DNA from: Roseovarius sp. THAF27
GTDB taxonomy: Bacteria > Pseudomonadota > Alphaproteobacteria > Rhodobacterales > Rhodobacteraceae
Reading direction: 5' to 3'
DNA: 64,000 nt
Assembly (NCBI RefSeq): GCF_009363655.1
Contig: NZ_CP045393.1
Coordinates: 1,488,001-1,552,000 of the forward strand
The first letter of the stretch is position 1. Every line of letters starts with the position of its first letter. The translations under genes were made by a program, and so were the position numbers. Positions 26,764 to 35,158 of the stretch are shown in pieces. Under the pieces are notes generated by a model. That model saw only the letters and a program-made list of their open reading frames with translations. It was not told the DNA's origin and made no database searches.

Positions 26764-27812
26764 GCCGCCACCTCTTCGGCCGAATTCAGCTTCGAGACGA
26801 TTTCGCCCCAGGCCGGGCGGGAATCGCGCCCTTCCTTGCCGACGCCGAAACACTGGAAGATCAGGCCGCCATCCGCATCGAAGGCTTCGACCGAGACGGC
26901 GGGACCCCGTTGCGTGGGCTTTTCGACAGCCCAGAGTTCCGCCACCTTGTCGCGCCGCAGGTGCAGGTTGAAGCCGGGATCCATCACGTTCTGCCACGGC
27001 CCCATCGGGTGCAACGTGGCGATCGGCCCGGAATGGATCTGGATGCAGCCGCGGTTGCCGACGAACAGCATGATCTCGATCCCGGCATCGCGCACGGCGT
27101 GCAGCATGTCGTCCACCGCCTTGGGATCAAGCCTGCGCACGAAGGGTGCGCCAGCGATGCGGTAAGCGCCGAGGCGATTCATCTTCAGCTTGGAACACAG
27201 GCGCAGAAACTGGTGCGTGTCGGTCAGACGGGCCCACTCGTCGCGCAGGATATCGCGCTTGTCGAGGCGCGACTTCGGCGCTTCGGTGGGCTGGCGGGCT
27301 GCGACCGCCTGCGTGTCGGACTGATCCTCGACGGCGAGGTCCGCAACCAGCCCGGCCCAGGCATCGTGCCGCGAGGACTCGCGCAGGTGGATCTTGTGGA
27401 TGGCGTCACCCGCCGCATCGAAGATCTGGATCGACCGGCGTGGTCCCGTCTCTGTCTCGGTTTCGACCGCGAATCCGTGTACCCAGTGCGATTGAAAGAT
27501 CCGCAGGTCGATATTCTCGGTCAGGGTCATCGCGGCATGATCGCCGGGATGATAATTGCCGTACTCACCGACCTTTTCGTGCACGCAGGCCTCGACGCGG
27601 GTCAGGGCCATGACCTCGCCCAGCTGTTCGGCGGCGGGAATCACCCGGTCGGGATGCGCCGCGATCCGCGTCACGCCCCGGCCCACCTCGGCGGCCACCA
27701 GTTCTGCCTCGGAAATCGCCAGCGCCTGTGCCGCGTCGCGGGCGCGTAGCTTGGGGTTATCCGCCCGGTGGGCGCGGATGTCTTCTGGGGTTGGGGAGGT
27801 GCGGTTGCTCAT
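26760..27812 (-). CDS. hmuS: Hemin-degrading factor HmuS
   Basis: Cytoplasmic heme chaperone/degradation protein of the HemS/HmuS/PhuS family, 350 residues made of two similar halves: VHEKVGEYGNYHPGDHAAM and HWVHGFAVETETETGPRR in the first, GIEIMLFVGNRGCIQIHSG and WQNVMDPGFNLHLR in the second. It heads the minus-strand hmuS-T-U-V-chaN group, with its promoter in the gap facing the TonB receptor. Confidence 0.91.
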   Translation of the reverse strand: MSNRTSPTPEDIRAHRADNPKLRARDAAQALAISEAELVAAEVGRGVTRIAAHPDRVIPAAEQLGEVMALTRVEACVHEKVGEYGNYHPGDHAAMTLTENIDLRIFQSHWVHGFAVETETETGPRRSIQIFDAAGDAIHKIHLRESSRHDAWAGLVADLAVEDQSDTQAVAARQPTEAPKSRLDKRDILRDEWARLTDTHQFLRLCSKLKMNRLGAYRIAGAPFVRRLDPKAVDDMLHAVRDAGIEIMLFVGNRGCIQIHSGPIATLHPMGPWQNVMDPGFNLHLRRDKVAELWAVEKPTQRGPAVSVEAFDADGGLIFQCFGVGKEGRDSRPAWGEIVSKLNSAEEVAA

Positions 27813-27886
27813 GGGGCATCCTTCGGTAAGCGTGCAGGTCCGATGGCTGCGCCCGGTCTTCCAACGGTGCGTGGCTCGTGAATTTA

Positions 27887-27904
27887 CTTGACTGTTTTAG
27901 TCGG
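27887..27904. promoter_or_regulatory. Iron-box-like dyad between hmuS and the TonB receptor
   Basis: CTTGACTGTTTTAGTCGG contains the GACT-n5-AGTC dyad and matches the minus-strand site before hemP at most positions. It lies between the divergent hmuS and receptor genes, where it could control both. It resembles the Iron-Rhodo-box proposed for Rhodobacterales (recalled, not checked). Confidence 0.65.
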
Positions 27905-27969
27905 ATTGGTTTAGCGCTGCAACCCGTCGCGATGGGGATCATCAAAAATCGCGAAAACGCCGCGCCAGC

Positions 27970-28002
27970 CTTTTGCAAGCAACGGTTCTACTTTTGCAAA
28001 AG
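27970..28002 (+). repeat. Paired CTTTTGCAA repeats upstream of the TonB receptor
   Basis: CTTTTGCAAG at 27970-27979 is repeated as CTTTTGCAAA at 27991-28000, exactly 21 bp apart (two helical turns). The second copy is part of a perfect 12-bp palindrome CTTTTGCAAAAG (27991-28002), which runs into the ribosome binding site. This suggests a protein- or RNA-level control site. Confidence 0.5.
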
Positions 28003-28012
28003 GAGCGAGCGC

Positions 28013-30058
28013 ATGCTCACCATGATGTTGCGCGGCACGACCGCGCTGATCTGTCTGTCACTGGCCGGAACGGCCACCGCGCAGGAGGAGCCGGGGTTCC
28101 TAGGAACGCTGATCCTGACACCCGGAAAACGGGATCTCAGTTTTGGCACGGCGTTGTCGCGGACCGTCATCGACGAAGAGGAGATCAAGGACCGGCAGGC
28201 GAGCACGGTCGCGCAGCTGATCGATTCCGTGCCCGGCGTCACGCTGGTCAACGGCACCACGCCGCAGGGGTCGGGGATAAACATCCGGGGCTTCGGCGCG
28301 AACACGACCTACGGATCGGATCAGAAGATCGCGGTGCAGATCGACGGCGCGTCGGTCGGGTCGGAAGAGCTTTACCGCATCGGCACGCAGCTCTTCACCG
28401 ATCCGTTCCTGTACAAAGAGGCCGAAGTGCTGCGCGGCACGATCGGCAGCTTTGCCTACGGCTCGGGGATCGTCGGCGGCGTCGTCCGGCTGGAAACCAA
28501 GGACGCCTCCGACTTTACGGGCGGGGAATTGGGCTTTGGCGGATCGCAGACGCTGGAATTCAGCACCAATGGCAACGGGTTCGTGAGCTCGACCAACCTC
28601 GCGTGGATGCCGGCGAAGGGAGCGGAGTTCCTGCTGAACTATACCTGGCGCGACCAAGGCACGCTGGAGGCCGGGGACGGCACCAAGATCGGCAACAGTT
28701 CGTTCGAGACGCCGTCGTTCCTGGCCAAGGCCAGATTCACATTCGGGCAGGATGATGCGCATTCGCTGACGTTCAGCCATTCGCGGACAGAGGCGGACGA
28801 CAAGGATGTGCCCTATGACCAGTTCCAGACGACGCCCGGCAGTTTCGGCCGGGTCGACCGGCTGACCGACACGAAACAGACGACCGTCGAGTACCGGTTC
28901 AATCCCGCCAACGACCTTGTCGACCTGCGCGCGAACCTGTCCTATGCGGACCAGAAGATCGACAATACCTACATCGACGGAAGCTCGCCCCTTCAAGGCG
29001 GACAGCCGGTGGCCGTGTTCTGCGCCAACCCTTTCTTTGGCGTGATCTGTGCCGACAACCGCTACCAGACGACCAAGCTGACCCTGTCGAACCGGGCGAT
29101 GTTCACGACCGGCACGATCGAGCATGACATGCTGGCGGGGATCGAGGGCATTCACAAGAAGCGCCTTGATGCCAATAGCGCGCCGGGCGGGACGGACGAC
29201 CGTTTCGCCGCCTTCGTGGTGAACGAGATGACCATCGGCCAGACGACCGTGACCCCCGCGATCCGATACGAGACATCGCGGATCAAAAGCTCGGGGGCGC
29301 TCGGGAGCGCGCCTCGCAGCTATTCAAGTGACGCGCTGATGGGCGGCTTGGCCGTGGCTTATGATTTCGGCAACGGCGTTTCGGTGTTCGGCAGCGCGGC
29401 CTATACCGAGGGGCTGCCGCCGATCGACGATCTGGGTGACACCGCCACCGCGCAGCGCCGCCTGGCCACGACCGAGAAATCGCACACGTTCGAGATCGGG
29501 GCCGCCTACACCGGAACCGACATCTTCCGGGAAGGCGACTCGTTCACGCTGCGCGGGAACCTGTACCAGACGAAGCTGTGGGACATCACGACCTATACAG
29601 TGGCCGGCGCCATGGGAGGTGATCTGGACGGTGTCACGACCGAGGGGGTCGAGCTTGAGGCGTCCTACGGGACCGCCCGGGGTTTCTACGTCGACTTCGC
29701 CGGGCATCTGGGCGAGGGGCACGAGTACAATCCCGACGGCACCTCGCGGACATGGCGCAACTCTGCGGCAGACCGGGTGCAGCTGACGGTGGGTCAACGG
29801 GTTGGCGATTACCTCGATCTCAGCTGGGAGGTCATTCACGCCGCCGACCGCTTTGACGCGCTTGGCGCGGATCTGGGGGATACGACCGTGCATAACCTAC
29901 GCGCCACCTGGACACCCGGTACGCGTTGGCTGGAGGGCAGCGAAGTGCGTTTCGGGATCGAGAATGCCTTCGATGCGGATTACGTGGGGCACCTGTCTTC
30001 GCCCAACCGCAAGGCGCCGGGCCGGACCCTGAAAGTGTCGCTCAGCCGAACGTTCTGA
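28013..30058 (+). CDS. TonB-dependent outer-membrane receptor (probable heme receptor)
   Basis: Outer-membrane active transporter, 681 residues from the ATG at 28013 (AGGAG ribosome binding site). The signal peptide ends near ATA-QEEP. The plug domain runs from about 45 to 165, with STVAQLIDSVPGVTLVNG and GINIRGFGANTTYGSDQ. The barrel ends in KVSLSRTF with the terminal aromatic. I cannot find a clear FRAP/NPNL heme-receptor motif, so the heme assignment rests on its position opposite hmuSTUV. ExbBD and TonB are not in the window. Confidence 0.87.
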   Translation: MLTMMLRGTTALICLSLAGTATAQEEPGFLGTLILTPGKRDLSFGTALSRTVIDEEEIKDRQASTVAQLIDSVPGVTLVNGTTPQGSGINIRGFGANTTYGSDQKIAVQIDGASVGSEELYRIGTQLFTDPFLYKEAEVLRGTIGSFAYGSGIVGGVVRLETKDASDFTGGELGFGGSQTLEFSTNGNGFVSSTNLAWMPAKGAEFLLNYTWRDQGTLEAGDGTKIGNSSFETPSFLAKARFTFGQDDAHSLTFSHSRTEADDKDVPYDQFQTTPGSFGRVDRLTDTKQTTVEYRFNPANDLVDLRANLSYADQKIDNTYIDGSSPLQGGQPVAVFCANPFFGVICADNRYQTTKLTLSNRAMFTTGTIEHDMLAGIEGIHKKRLDANSAPGGTDDRFAAFVVNEMTIGQTTVTPAIRYETSRIKSSGALGSAPRSYSSDALMGGLAVAYDFGNGVSVFGSAAYTEGLPPIDDLGDTATAQRRLATTEKSHTFEIGAAYTGTDIFREGDSFTLRGNLYQTKLWDITTYTVAGAMGGDLDGVTTEGVELEASYGTARGFYVDFAGHLGEGHEYNPDGTSRTWRNSAADRVQLTVGQRVGDYLDLSWEVIHAADRFDALGADLGDTTVHNLRATWTPGTRWLEGSEVRFGIENAFDADYVGHLSSPNRKAPGRTLKVSLSRTF

Positions 30059-30363
30059 AGGTGGACACGCCGGGCGATGGGTGGCGCTTGGCTCGGGAAA
30101 CAATATGAAAAATCCTACGGGCTGGCCCATGCTGGCGTCCGGCCCGAGGAGACTGTTTCATGCCCACGGATCCCGCCAGGCCCATGCCCGCGGGCGCGAG
30201 GTGGCCGCCAGTTCCTGCACCATTTTCCGGGACATTTCCGGGTAGGCCCACAGTGCTCAGATCGCAAGTCGATACATTTCCTCGCTCTATCCCGGCAGAA
30301 AGCTCGGTCGGGGCCAAGATGCGTTTTGCTACTCAATACAAGAACGACAATCGCCCAACTTGA
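30059..30363. other. Gene-free gap at the left edge of the decayed island
   Basis: About 305 bases without a credible reading frame, promoter or terminator. Base use is less codon-structured than in the preceding receptor gene, and the relics begin immediately after, so this probably marks the left boundary of the decayed region. Confidence 0.5.
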
Positions 30364-31047
30364 CGAGCGGAATGGGCTCTGATCGGCGCTTTGACTCTCA
30401 AACCTGAGATTGTCCGTGACCTTGATCTTGTTGTCGTCCGCGAGACCAGTTCGGGCCTGTATTTCGGGCTTCCGCGAGGAATTTCGGCTTTGCCAGGCGG
30501 CGAACGGGCGGGAACGAATACGCTGACTAACTCCGAGTCGAAGGTCGAACGGATCGCGCGGGCAGGATTCGAGTTGGCGAGACGGCGCACCGGGAAGTTG
30601 ACGTCAGTCGACAAAGCAAACGTTCTTGAGACCATGGTGCTCTGGCGCGATGTGGTTTCCCAGGTTTCCAGGGAGTATCCGGACGTTGCACTGTCCCATC
30701 TTCATGTGGACGCTGCGGCGATGGAATTGTTGCGCGACCCCAAACAGTTCGATGTCATGGTGACTGAAAACCTCTTCGGGGACATCCTGTCCGATGCAGC
30801 TGCAACGGTTCACGCGACCGCTCCTGAAATTGCGGGACGAAATGTCGCCAATCCTATTGCAGCAATCCTCTCGGCGGCGATGATGTTGCGGATGTCCTTC
30901 AGGTTGGAAGAAGAAGCAACAAGGATTGAGCAAGCTGTCGACAGAGTGCTGGACTCTGGATTGCGAACCCAAGACATATTCACTCTGGAAGGCGAACTCG
31001 TTGGAACAACTCAAATGGGGGATGCGGTCGTGGCGGCGCTTGTCTGA
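30364..31047 (+). pseudogene. leuB-like (isopropylmalate dehydrogenase family) relic
   Basis: The open frame encodes an internal and C-terminal part of a LeuB-type dehydrogenase: LKPEIVRDLDLVVVRE, GKLTSVDKANVLE, FDVMVTENLFGDILSD and NPIAAILSAAMMLRMSF. The N-terminal 110 or so residues are missing. About 25-30 residues of the LPSASL...LYEPVHGSAPD segment are deleted, leaving DAAATVHATAPEIAG. Key substrate and NAD regions are therefore absent. No start codon is convincing (TTG at 30391). Confidence 0.78.
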
Positions 31048-31072
31048 ACGATGCAACACCTGAAGAAGTCGG

Positions 31073-31430
31073 CGGTCTATCAACGATGCTCTGGGCCCGC
31101 CGAATGACGAGTTCGACCGTCTCTGCGGTAATAAACGCCGCCCTTCCATCGCGCCGTGACGGCTGATCCGGCCAGCCTTCTGCAGATCTTCTACTCGATC
31201 CGATCCGACCGGCGTTCAAGGCAAAGATCGACCAGAACCTGTTGTCCCAATGGCTCTTGAGACTGCGCATTCCCACGGTGTTAACGAAAAACCGCGACCG
31301 GCTGCCTGCAACGGACATGTCGGGCAAGATCCTGGCCGTAATTCCGGGGCATCGCAAATGGCGCCGGTGCTTTCGAACGATCACTTCCCGGTCGATGACA
31401 CTCTGGTGAGGCCTGACAAAACGCTTTGGA
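31073..31430 (+). pseudogene. IS5-family transposase relic
   Basis: Three reading frames together recover pieces of an IS5-type transposase: RRPSIAP then RLIRPASLLQIFYSIRSDRR, IDQNLLSQWLLRL, VLTKNRDRLPATDMSGKIL, and SNDHFPVDDTLV (resembling the DDHFSVDGTLIEAW block of the family). At least two frameshifts and one internal stop make it dead. No terminal inverted repeats were seen. Confidence 0.72.
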
Positions 31431-31587
31431 GTTGGAGACCCAGGCAATGATCGGACACTGCATGTACTGGAGCCGCTTCAAGCGAGCGCTTTTTACCGAG
31501 GCCTGCTCGCGCGTCCAGGTGCAGAATTACATTTGCTCACTCCGGCAGCAGGGTATTTCGGTTTCGTGAACCTGCTATCCGCCTCAT

Positions 31588-32228
31588 ATGCAACCCCTAT
31601 GCGCAACAGCGCAAGGAAGTCACGTTGGAGGAGGTCCTGACCTCGCGCCCCCGTGGCCAAACCGCTGACCCTGCTGCAATGCTGCCCGTCGATGGTCGAT
31701 GGTGCGGCCGCCGAGGTGCTTACGACGAAGCAGCCGAAGGGCAGGCAGAAGGCTATTCGCATCCTCGGCTCCGCCTTCCAATCCGGTCATCAGGAACTGG
31801 GCTGCGAGGATATTCTCGATGCGGAAATCGCCGCCCGCACTGCTCGCAAGGCCTATGAGGAGGCCAGCGTTCCGCCTGCGGACGTTGATGTCGTGGAACT
31901 GCACGACGCATTCACCATCGCCGAAATGCTCTACTACGAAGCCCTGCAACTGGCCCCGCCCGCCGAAGGCGCCGGTCTGCTGCGCCGTGGTGACACGGCG
32001 CTTGGCGGCAGGGTTCCGGCAAACCCAAGCGGCGGACTGCTAGCCAAGGGGCATCCGCTTGGGGCAACAGGCGTCGCGCAGATGGTCGAGATCACATGGC
32101 AGCTGCAGGGTCGTGCCGCCGACCGTCAGGTCGAAGGCGCGAAGATCGGGCTGAAGCAGTGCACAGGCGGCGGCATTGCAGGCGTGGACCACGCGGCATC
32201 CTCCGTCCATCTGCTGGGAGTCTTATCC
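31588..32228 (+). pseudogene. Thiolase (acetyl-CoA acyltransferase, SCP-x type) 3' relic
   Basis: The C-terminal half of a thiolase: CNPYAQQRKEVTLEEVLTSRP in one frame, then after a shift near 31650 KPLTLLQCCPS, VDGAAAEVL, VELHDAFTIAEMLYYE, NPSGGLLAKGHPLGATGVAQ and GLKQCTGGGIAGVDHAAS in another. The His of GHPLGATG is retained, but the N-terminal half with the nucleophilic Cys is missing. No proper stop precedes the next relic. Confidence 0.8.
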
Positions 32229-32229
32229 G

Positions 32230-32818
32230 ATGAGGACAGCTATCGTGACAGGCGGCGCGCGGGGCATTGGCCTCGGCATCGCCGAGGCGCTGGCGGCCTC
32301 CGGGTGCGCCGTCGCCATCTTCGACCTGAATCAGGAGGCTCTGGGGGAGGCGCAGGCCAGGCTCAAAGCCGACTTTCAGAATGCGCGGATCCTGCCGATG
32401 AAAGTGAACGTGACCGCGGTCGCCGAGGTATCGGCTGCCGTGGTCGAAGTTCACCGGACCCTCCGCTCCATCGACGTTCTGGTGAATGACGCGGGCATCG
32501 TCCGCGACAAGAAGATCACCGCCGTGAACGAGGCGGACTGGGACGACGTCATCGACACAAACCTCGAGTCGCAATTCCTGACCTGCCGTGCCGTCGCGCC
32601 AGTGATGATCGGCAGGGGGCGGGATGGATTGTCAATATCTCGTCCCGCGCTTGGCTGGGCGGCTATGGCCAGTCAAACTATTCGGCGGCGAAGGGCGGGG
32701 TGGTCAGCCTGACCCGCAGCCTCGCTCTGGAATTCGCGAGCAAGGGCGTGACGGTGAATGCGATTGCCCCCGGCACTGTGGAGACGCCAATGATCGAGGG
32801 CTTCCGCCGCGTAGCCTA
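32230..32818 (+). pseudogene. Short-chain dehydrogenase (FabG-like) with frameshift and truncated end
   Basis: Starts normally with MRTAIVTGGARGIGLGIAEAL (NAD motif TGGARGIG) and [10 protein letters not shown]. The frame shifts near 32615-32622. Continuing in another frame it reads [20 protein letters not shown], keeping the Ser and YxxxK catalytic region, to [18 protein letters not shown], then a stop. About 45 C-terminal residues expected of a FabG are missing. It was probably once an operon partner of the thiolase. Confidence 0.8.
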
Positions 32819-32903
32819 AACCATGAAAGAGCCAGAGCCTCCGCTGACCGTCGGGCCAACGTGTTCCAAATCATCTGACGACGGACAGCCGAGCCCTCTG
32901 TGC

Positions 32904-33521
32904 TCACCGACCAGAAGGCTTTGGCTTGGGCTGATGCAGGCGTCGGCTGGTATTCTTGCGGAAGGTGTTGCGCAGATCCTTGTTGATGAGGTCGATGTCG
33001 AACCAGTCCGGATCGAAATGCCCGCCGGCACAGCGAAGGTTGGAGCTGTGGTCCTTATGGTTCGGATCGCGGATGGTGTCGAGGAAATCGGCATAGGACC
33101 AGGGGCCGCCGACGTCCTCGGGCGGCCGGGCACGGGCACCTTCGGTGCATTCTGCGTGGCGGGGCAGGGGATCGAGGGATAGCCACTCCTCGATCCGGAT
33201 CACATGGGTCCAGTCATCCCCAATGTCGTAGAGGTAGGTGAAGGTCAGATCCTGGCCGGTGAAATTCGCCAGCCTGACCCCGGTGTAGTCGAAGGTCTGC
33301 GGGCCCCCGAATCCATCCTCGAGCTGATCGGGGTCACCATAGCGCAACCCGCCGATCCGGAACTCATGCAGATGGCTGTCGGTCCAGCTGAACGCGACCT
33401 GCAGCACCAGATGCAGCCTGTCGAGCGTCCAGTCCGACGGCACGACAAGTCGCCGCCAGATCGGCGGGTCAATCTCCGCCAGAGAGACATGCAGGCGGAC
33501 GGCATTCGCGGGCTTGTACAA
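32904..33521 (-). CDS. Plasmid pRiA4b ORF-3 family protein
   Basis: A 205-residue protein of the pRiA4b ORF-3/IS1096-passenger family. RLHVSLAEIDPPIWRRLVVPSDWTL (read in two parts) and DIGDDWTHVIRIEEW are the defining stretches. The family is common on plasmids, integrative elements and some transposons; its molecular role is not established. It starts with TTG. The frame is intact among relics, so it may still be expressed. Confidence 0.85.
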   Translation of the reverse strand: MYKPANAVRLHVSLAEIDPPIWRRLVVPSDWTLDRLHLVLQVAFSWTDSHLHEFRIGGLRYGDPDQLEDGFGGPQTFDYTGVRLANFTGQDLTFTYLYDIGDDWTHVIRIEEWLSLDPLPRHAECTEGARARPPEDVGGPWSYADFLDTIRDPNHKDHSSNLRCAGGHFDPDWFDIDLINKDLRNTFRKNTSRRLHQPKPKPSGR

Positions 33522-33536
33522 GGCAGGTCTCCCCGA

Positions 33537-33854
33537 TCAAATCGCAAAATCGTCTAGCGATTTTCCCGAAGCTAGGGCCTCCGCAACCCATGCCGGTTTG
33601 CGTCCGCGGCCAGACCAGGTGATTTCGGCGTTTTCCAGATGGCGGTACTTCGGCGCAGATGCTGCGCGTTTCCGGGTGGGAGCGGCTTCCGCAAGCTCGT
33701 CGAAACTGAAACCGAGTTCGCGGGCCAAGTCGTCCACCTTGGCGCGGGCTTCGGCCTTGCGACGGGCCTCGAAACTCACGATGGCCTTCGCAACATTCTC
33801 TTGCAACTGCTTCAGCTCGGGGAGCGACAAGGCGTTAAGATCGATATCCGTCAT
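33537..33854 (-). CDS. H-NS family nucleoid protein
   Basis: A 105-residue H-NS-like protein of the alphaproteobacterial HvrA/Spb type. It has an N-terminal coiled-coil (LPELKQLQENVAKAIVSFEA, then RRKAEARAKVDDLARELG) and a C-terminal DNA-binding motif TWSGRGRKPAW. Such proteins bind AT-rich or foreign DNA and silence it. A GAGGA ribosome binding site precedes the ATG. Its place in a genomic island suits a xenogeneic silencer carried by mobile DNA. Confidence 0.88.
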   Translation of the reverse strand: MTDIDLNALSLPELKQLQENVAKAIVSFEARRKAEARAKVDDLARELGFSFDELAEAAPTRKRAASAPKYRHLENAEITWSGRGRKPAWVAEALASGKSLDDFAI

Positions 33855-34170
33855 TTGGTCCTCTTTTATTGCCCGTTGGCTTTGATCCCGAGCTTTCGGG
33901 AAGGAAGGCGTCCGGCGCTAGAAAGTAGGCACCGCGATTGCGTCTCAGATAAGCGCAGATATCCTGGGGATTACAACACGTCGGGGATAGGGGTTCGCGA
34001 GTGTTGGCTTTTGCATTTTTTTGCGCCTGACTCGGCTGAATGCGAGGCTTGTCTGGGGGAACGGCTTCCCCCTGGTCGGCACTGGCGTTACCGACACACC
34101 CCCATCAGCGGGAGACCCCGCAACGTCCCCTGAGAGTGAAAGTGCGGGCGGGTTTTCCGTGACGGGTTGA
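33855..34170. other. Non-coding leader region with hairpin before the ardC relic
   Basis: No gene is visible. A 7-bp perfect hairpin (GGGGGAA-CGGC-TTCCCCC) lies at 34055-34072. The purine-rich stretch from about 34131 to 34170 resembles leaders that precede ArdC/ParB-like genes in alphaproteobacterial conjugative elements, from memory. It is probably the relic regulatory region of the following ardC fragment. Confidence 0.4.
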
Positions 34171-34345
34171 GGGCTGGAGGAGAGGCCCGTGCCCTGGGTT
34201 CAGCCCTGGGGGACGGCGGTGGCGCAAGCGTTGCTCGCCATGCCACGAAATGCCAGCACAGGGAGGCAGTATTCCGGGATCAATGTCCTGATCCTCTGGG
34301 GCGCCGTCTTCCAGCAGGGCTATCCAACAAGAAAGCGTTGGCACG
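34171..34345 (+). pseudogene. ArdC-like (antirestriction/DUF1738) N-terminal relic
   Basis: In frame one reads GLEERPVPWVQPWGTAV, then ALLAMPRNASTGRQYSGIN and VLILWGAVFQQGYPTRK, the conserved N-terminal ssDNA-binding block of ArdC-type antirestriction proteins of plasmids and integrative elements. A stop precedes it and the frame degenerates after GYPTRK, with no metallopeptidase-like C-terminal domain. It is a dead fragment. Confidence 0.72.
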
Positions 34346-34497
34346 AGCACGTGCCGGGGAAGGGGACCTGCGGTCATCATGCGATTTGCGCATCAAAGTC
34401 CGGTCACCGTGGATATTGGCGCCATGAGAAAGTTTGTGACCAGCATCCGGTGCCGGTCTCGCGGAGTCTTCTGTTTGGCAACGCCGCGTCGGCAGAA

Positions 34498-34520
34498 GGG
34501 CGCCGCATGTCGCGGCGCCC
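34498..34520 (-). terminator. Terminator hairpin behind the znuA2 relic
   Basis: GGGCGCCGC-ATGTC-GCGGCGCCC is a perfect 9-bp GC stem with a 5-base loop, 7 bp beyond the stop of the znuA fragment, followed on the minus strand by TTCTGCC. It looks like the original terminator of the lost gene. Confidence 0.6.
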
Positions 34521-34526
34521 GAGAGG

Positions 34527-34861
34527 TCAGCCGAGGCAGTCCGTCAAGCTGGACGCGAGGCTGCGCAGCAGCTGCGGGTAGAGGTCCTTGCCAGGTTCGA
34601 GATCTGCGCCCAGTGGATCCATCACGCCTGTCTGGGCGTCGGTGCCCCGGAAAACCGTGGTGACGAGGTCGGGATTGAATTGCGGTTCGGTGAAAGCGCA
34701 GTTGACACCCAGCTCGGCAACCTTCTGCTGGATTTCTTCGATCCGCGCTGCGCTGGGATCCGAGGCGTCGCCGAGGGTAATTGAGCCGCTCGCCGGGAAG
34801 TCGAATCGGTTCTCGAAATACTGGTAGGCATCATGGAACACGATGAAGTTCTGGCCCCGCC
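34527..34861 (-). pseudogene. Second znuA, 3' fragment cut by an IS element
   Basis: The frame encodes the last 110 or so residues of a ZnuA paralog: GQNFIVFHDAYQYFE, GSITLGDASDPSAARIEEIQ, NCAFTEPQFNPDLV and GADLEPGKDLYPQLLRSL. These align with residues of the intact ZnuA at 3190-4266, but with many substitutions, so it is a diverged paralog, not a recent copy. Homology stops exactly where the IS3-family element begins. The N-terminal two thirds are absent from the window. Confidence 0.85.
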
Positions 34862-34873
34862 AGGAGGTGTTCT

Positions 34874-35158
34874 ATGGGACACGGAAACAGACCGACGCCG
34901 GAGTTCCGGCGTGAAGCGGTGCGGCTGGCGCTGACCAGCGGCCGGACGCGACGGGAGATCGCGGAAGATCTGGGGATCGGGCTTTCGACACTGACGCGAT
35001 GGCTCAGTCGCGAGCGGGACGCTGGTGGGCCGGTCGAGGCATCGGTCGATCTGCACGCGGAGCTGAAGCGGTTGCGACGCGAGAACGCGGTTCTGAAGCA
35101 GGAGCGCGACATCTTAAAAAAGGCCGCAACCTTCTTCGCGAAAGACGCAAGTCGATGA
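34874..35158 (+). CDS. IS3-family transposase OrfA
   Basis: A 94-residue helix-turn-helix protein: TPEFRREAVRLALTSGRTRR, then EIAEDLGIGLSTLTRWL. A leucine-zipper-like tail follows (LHAELKRLRRENAVLKQERD), as in IS3 OrfA. It binds the IS ends. An A AAA AAG heptamer near its 3' end allows -1 frameshifting into orfB. Confidence 0.92.
   Translation: MGHGNRPTPEFRREAVRLALTSGRTRREIAEDLGIGLSTLTRWLSRERDAGGPVEASVDLHAELKRLRRENAVLKQERDILKKAATFFAKDASR
35116..35122 (+). promoter_or_regulatory. Slippery heptamer A AAA AAG for OrfAB frameshifting
   Basis: AAAAAAG is phased A-AAA-AAG in the orfA frame, the standard IS3 -1 slippage site. The -1 frame is the orfB frame and is open across this point, so an OrfAB fusion transposase can be made. 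Confidence 0.8.

Noticed and set aside
28013..30058. Calling the receptor HmuR with certainty
   Set aside because: No clear FRAP or NPNL motif was found; only the gene neighbourhood supports heme as the ligand.
30391..31047. leuB-like frame as a functional dehydrogenase
   Set aside because: The N-terminus and an internal conserved block are absent, which removes substrate and cofactor contacts; it also lies in a run of decayed genes.
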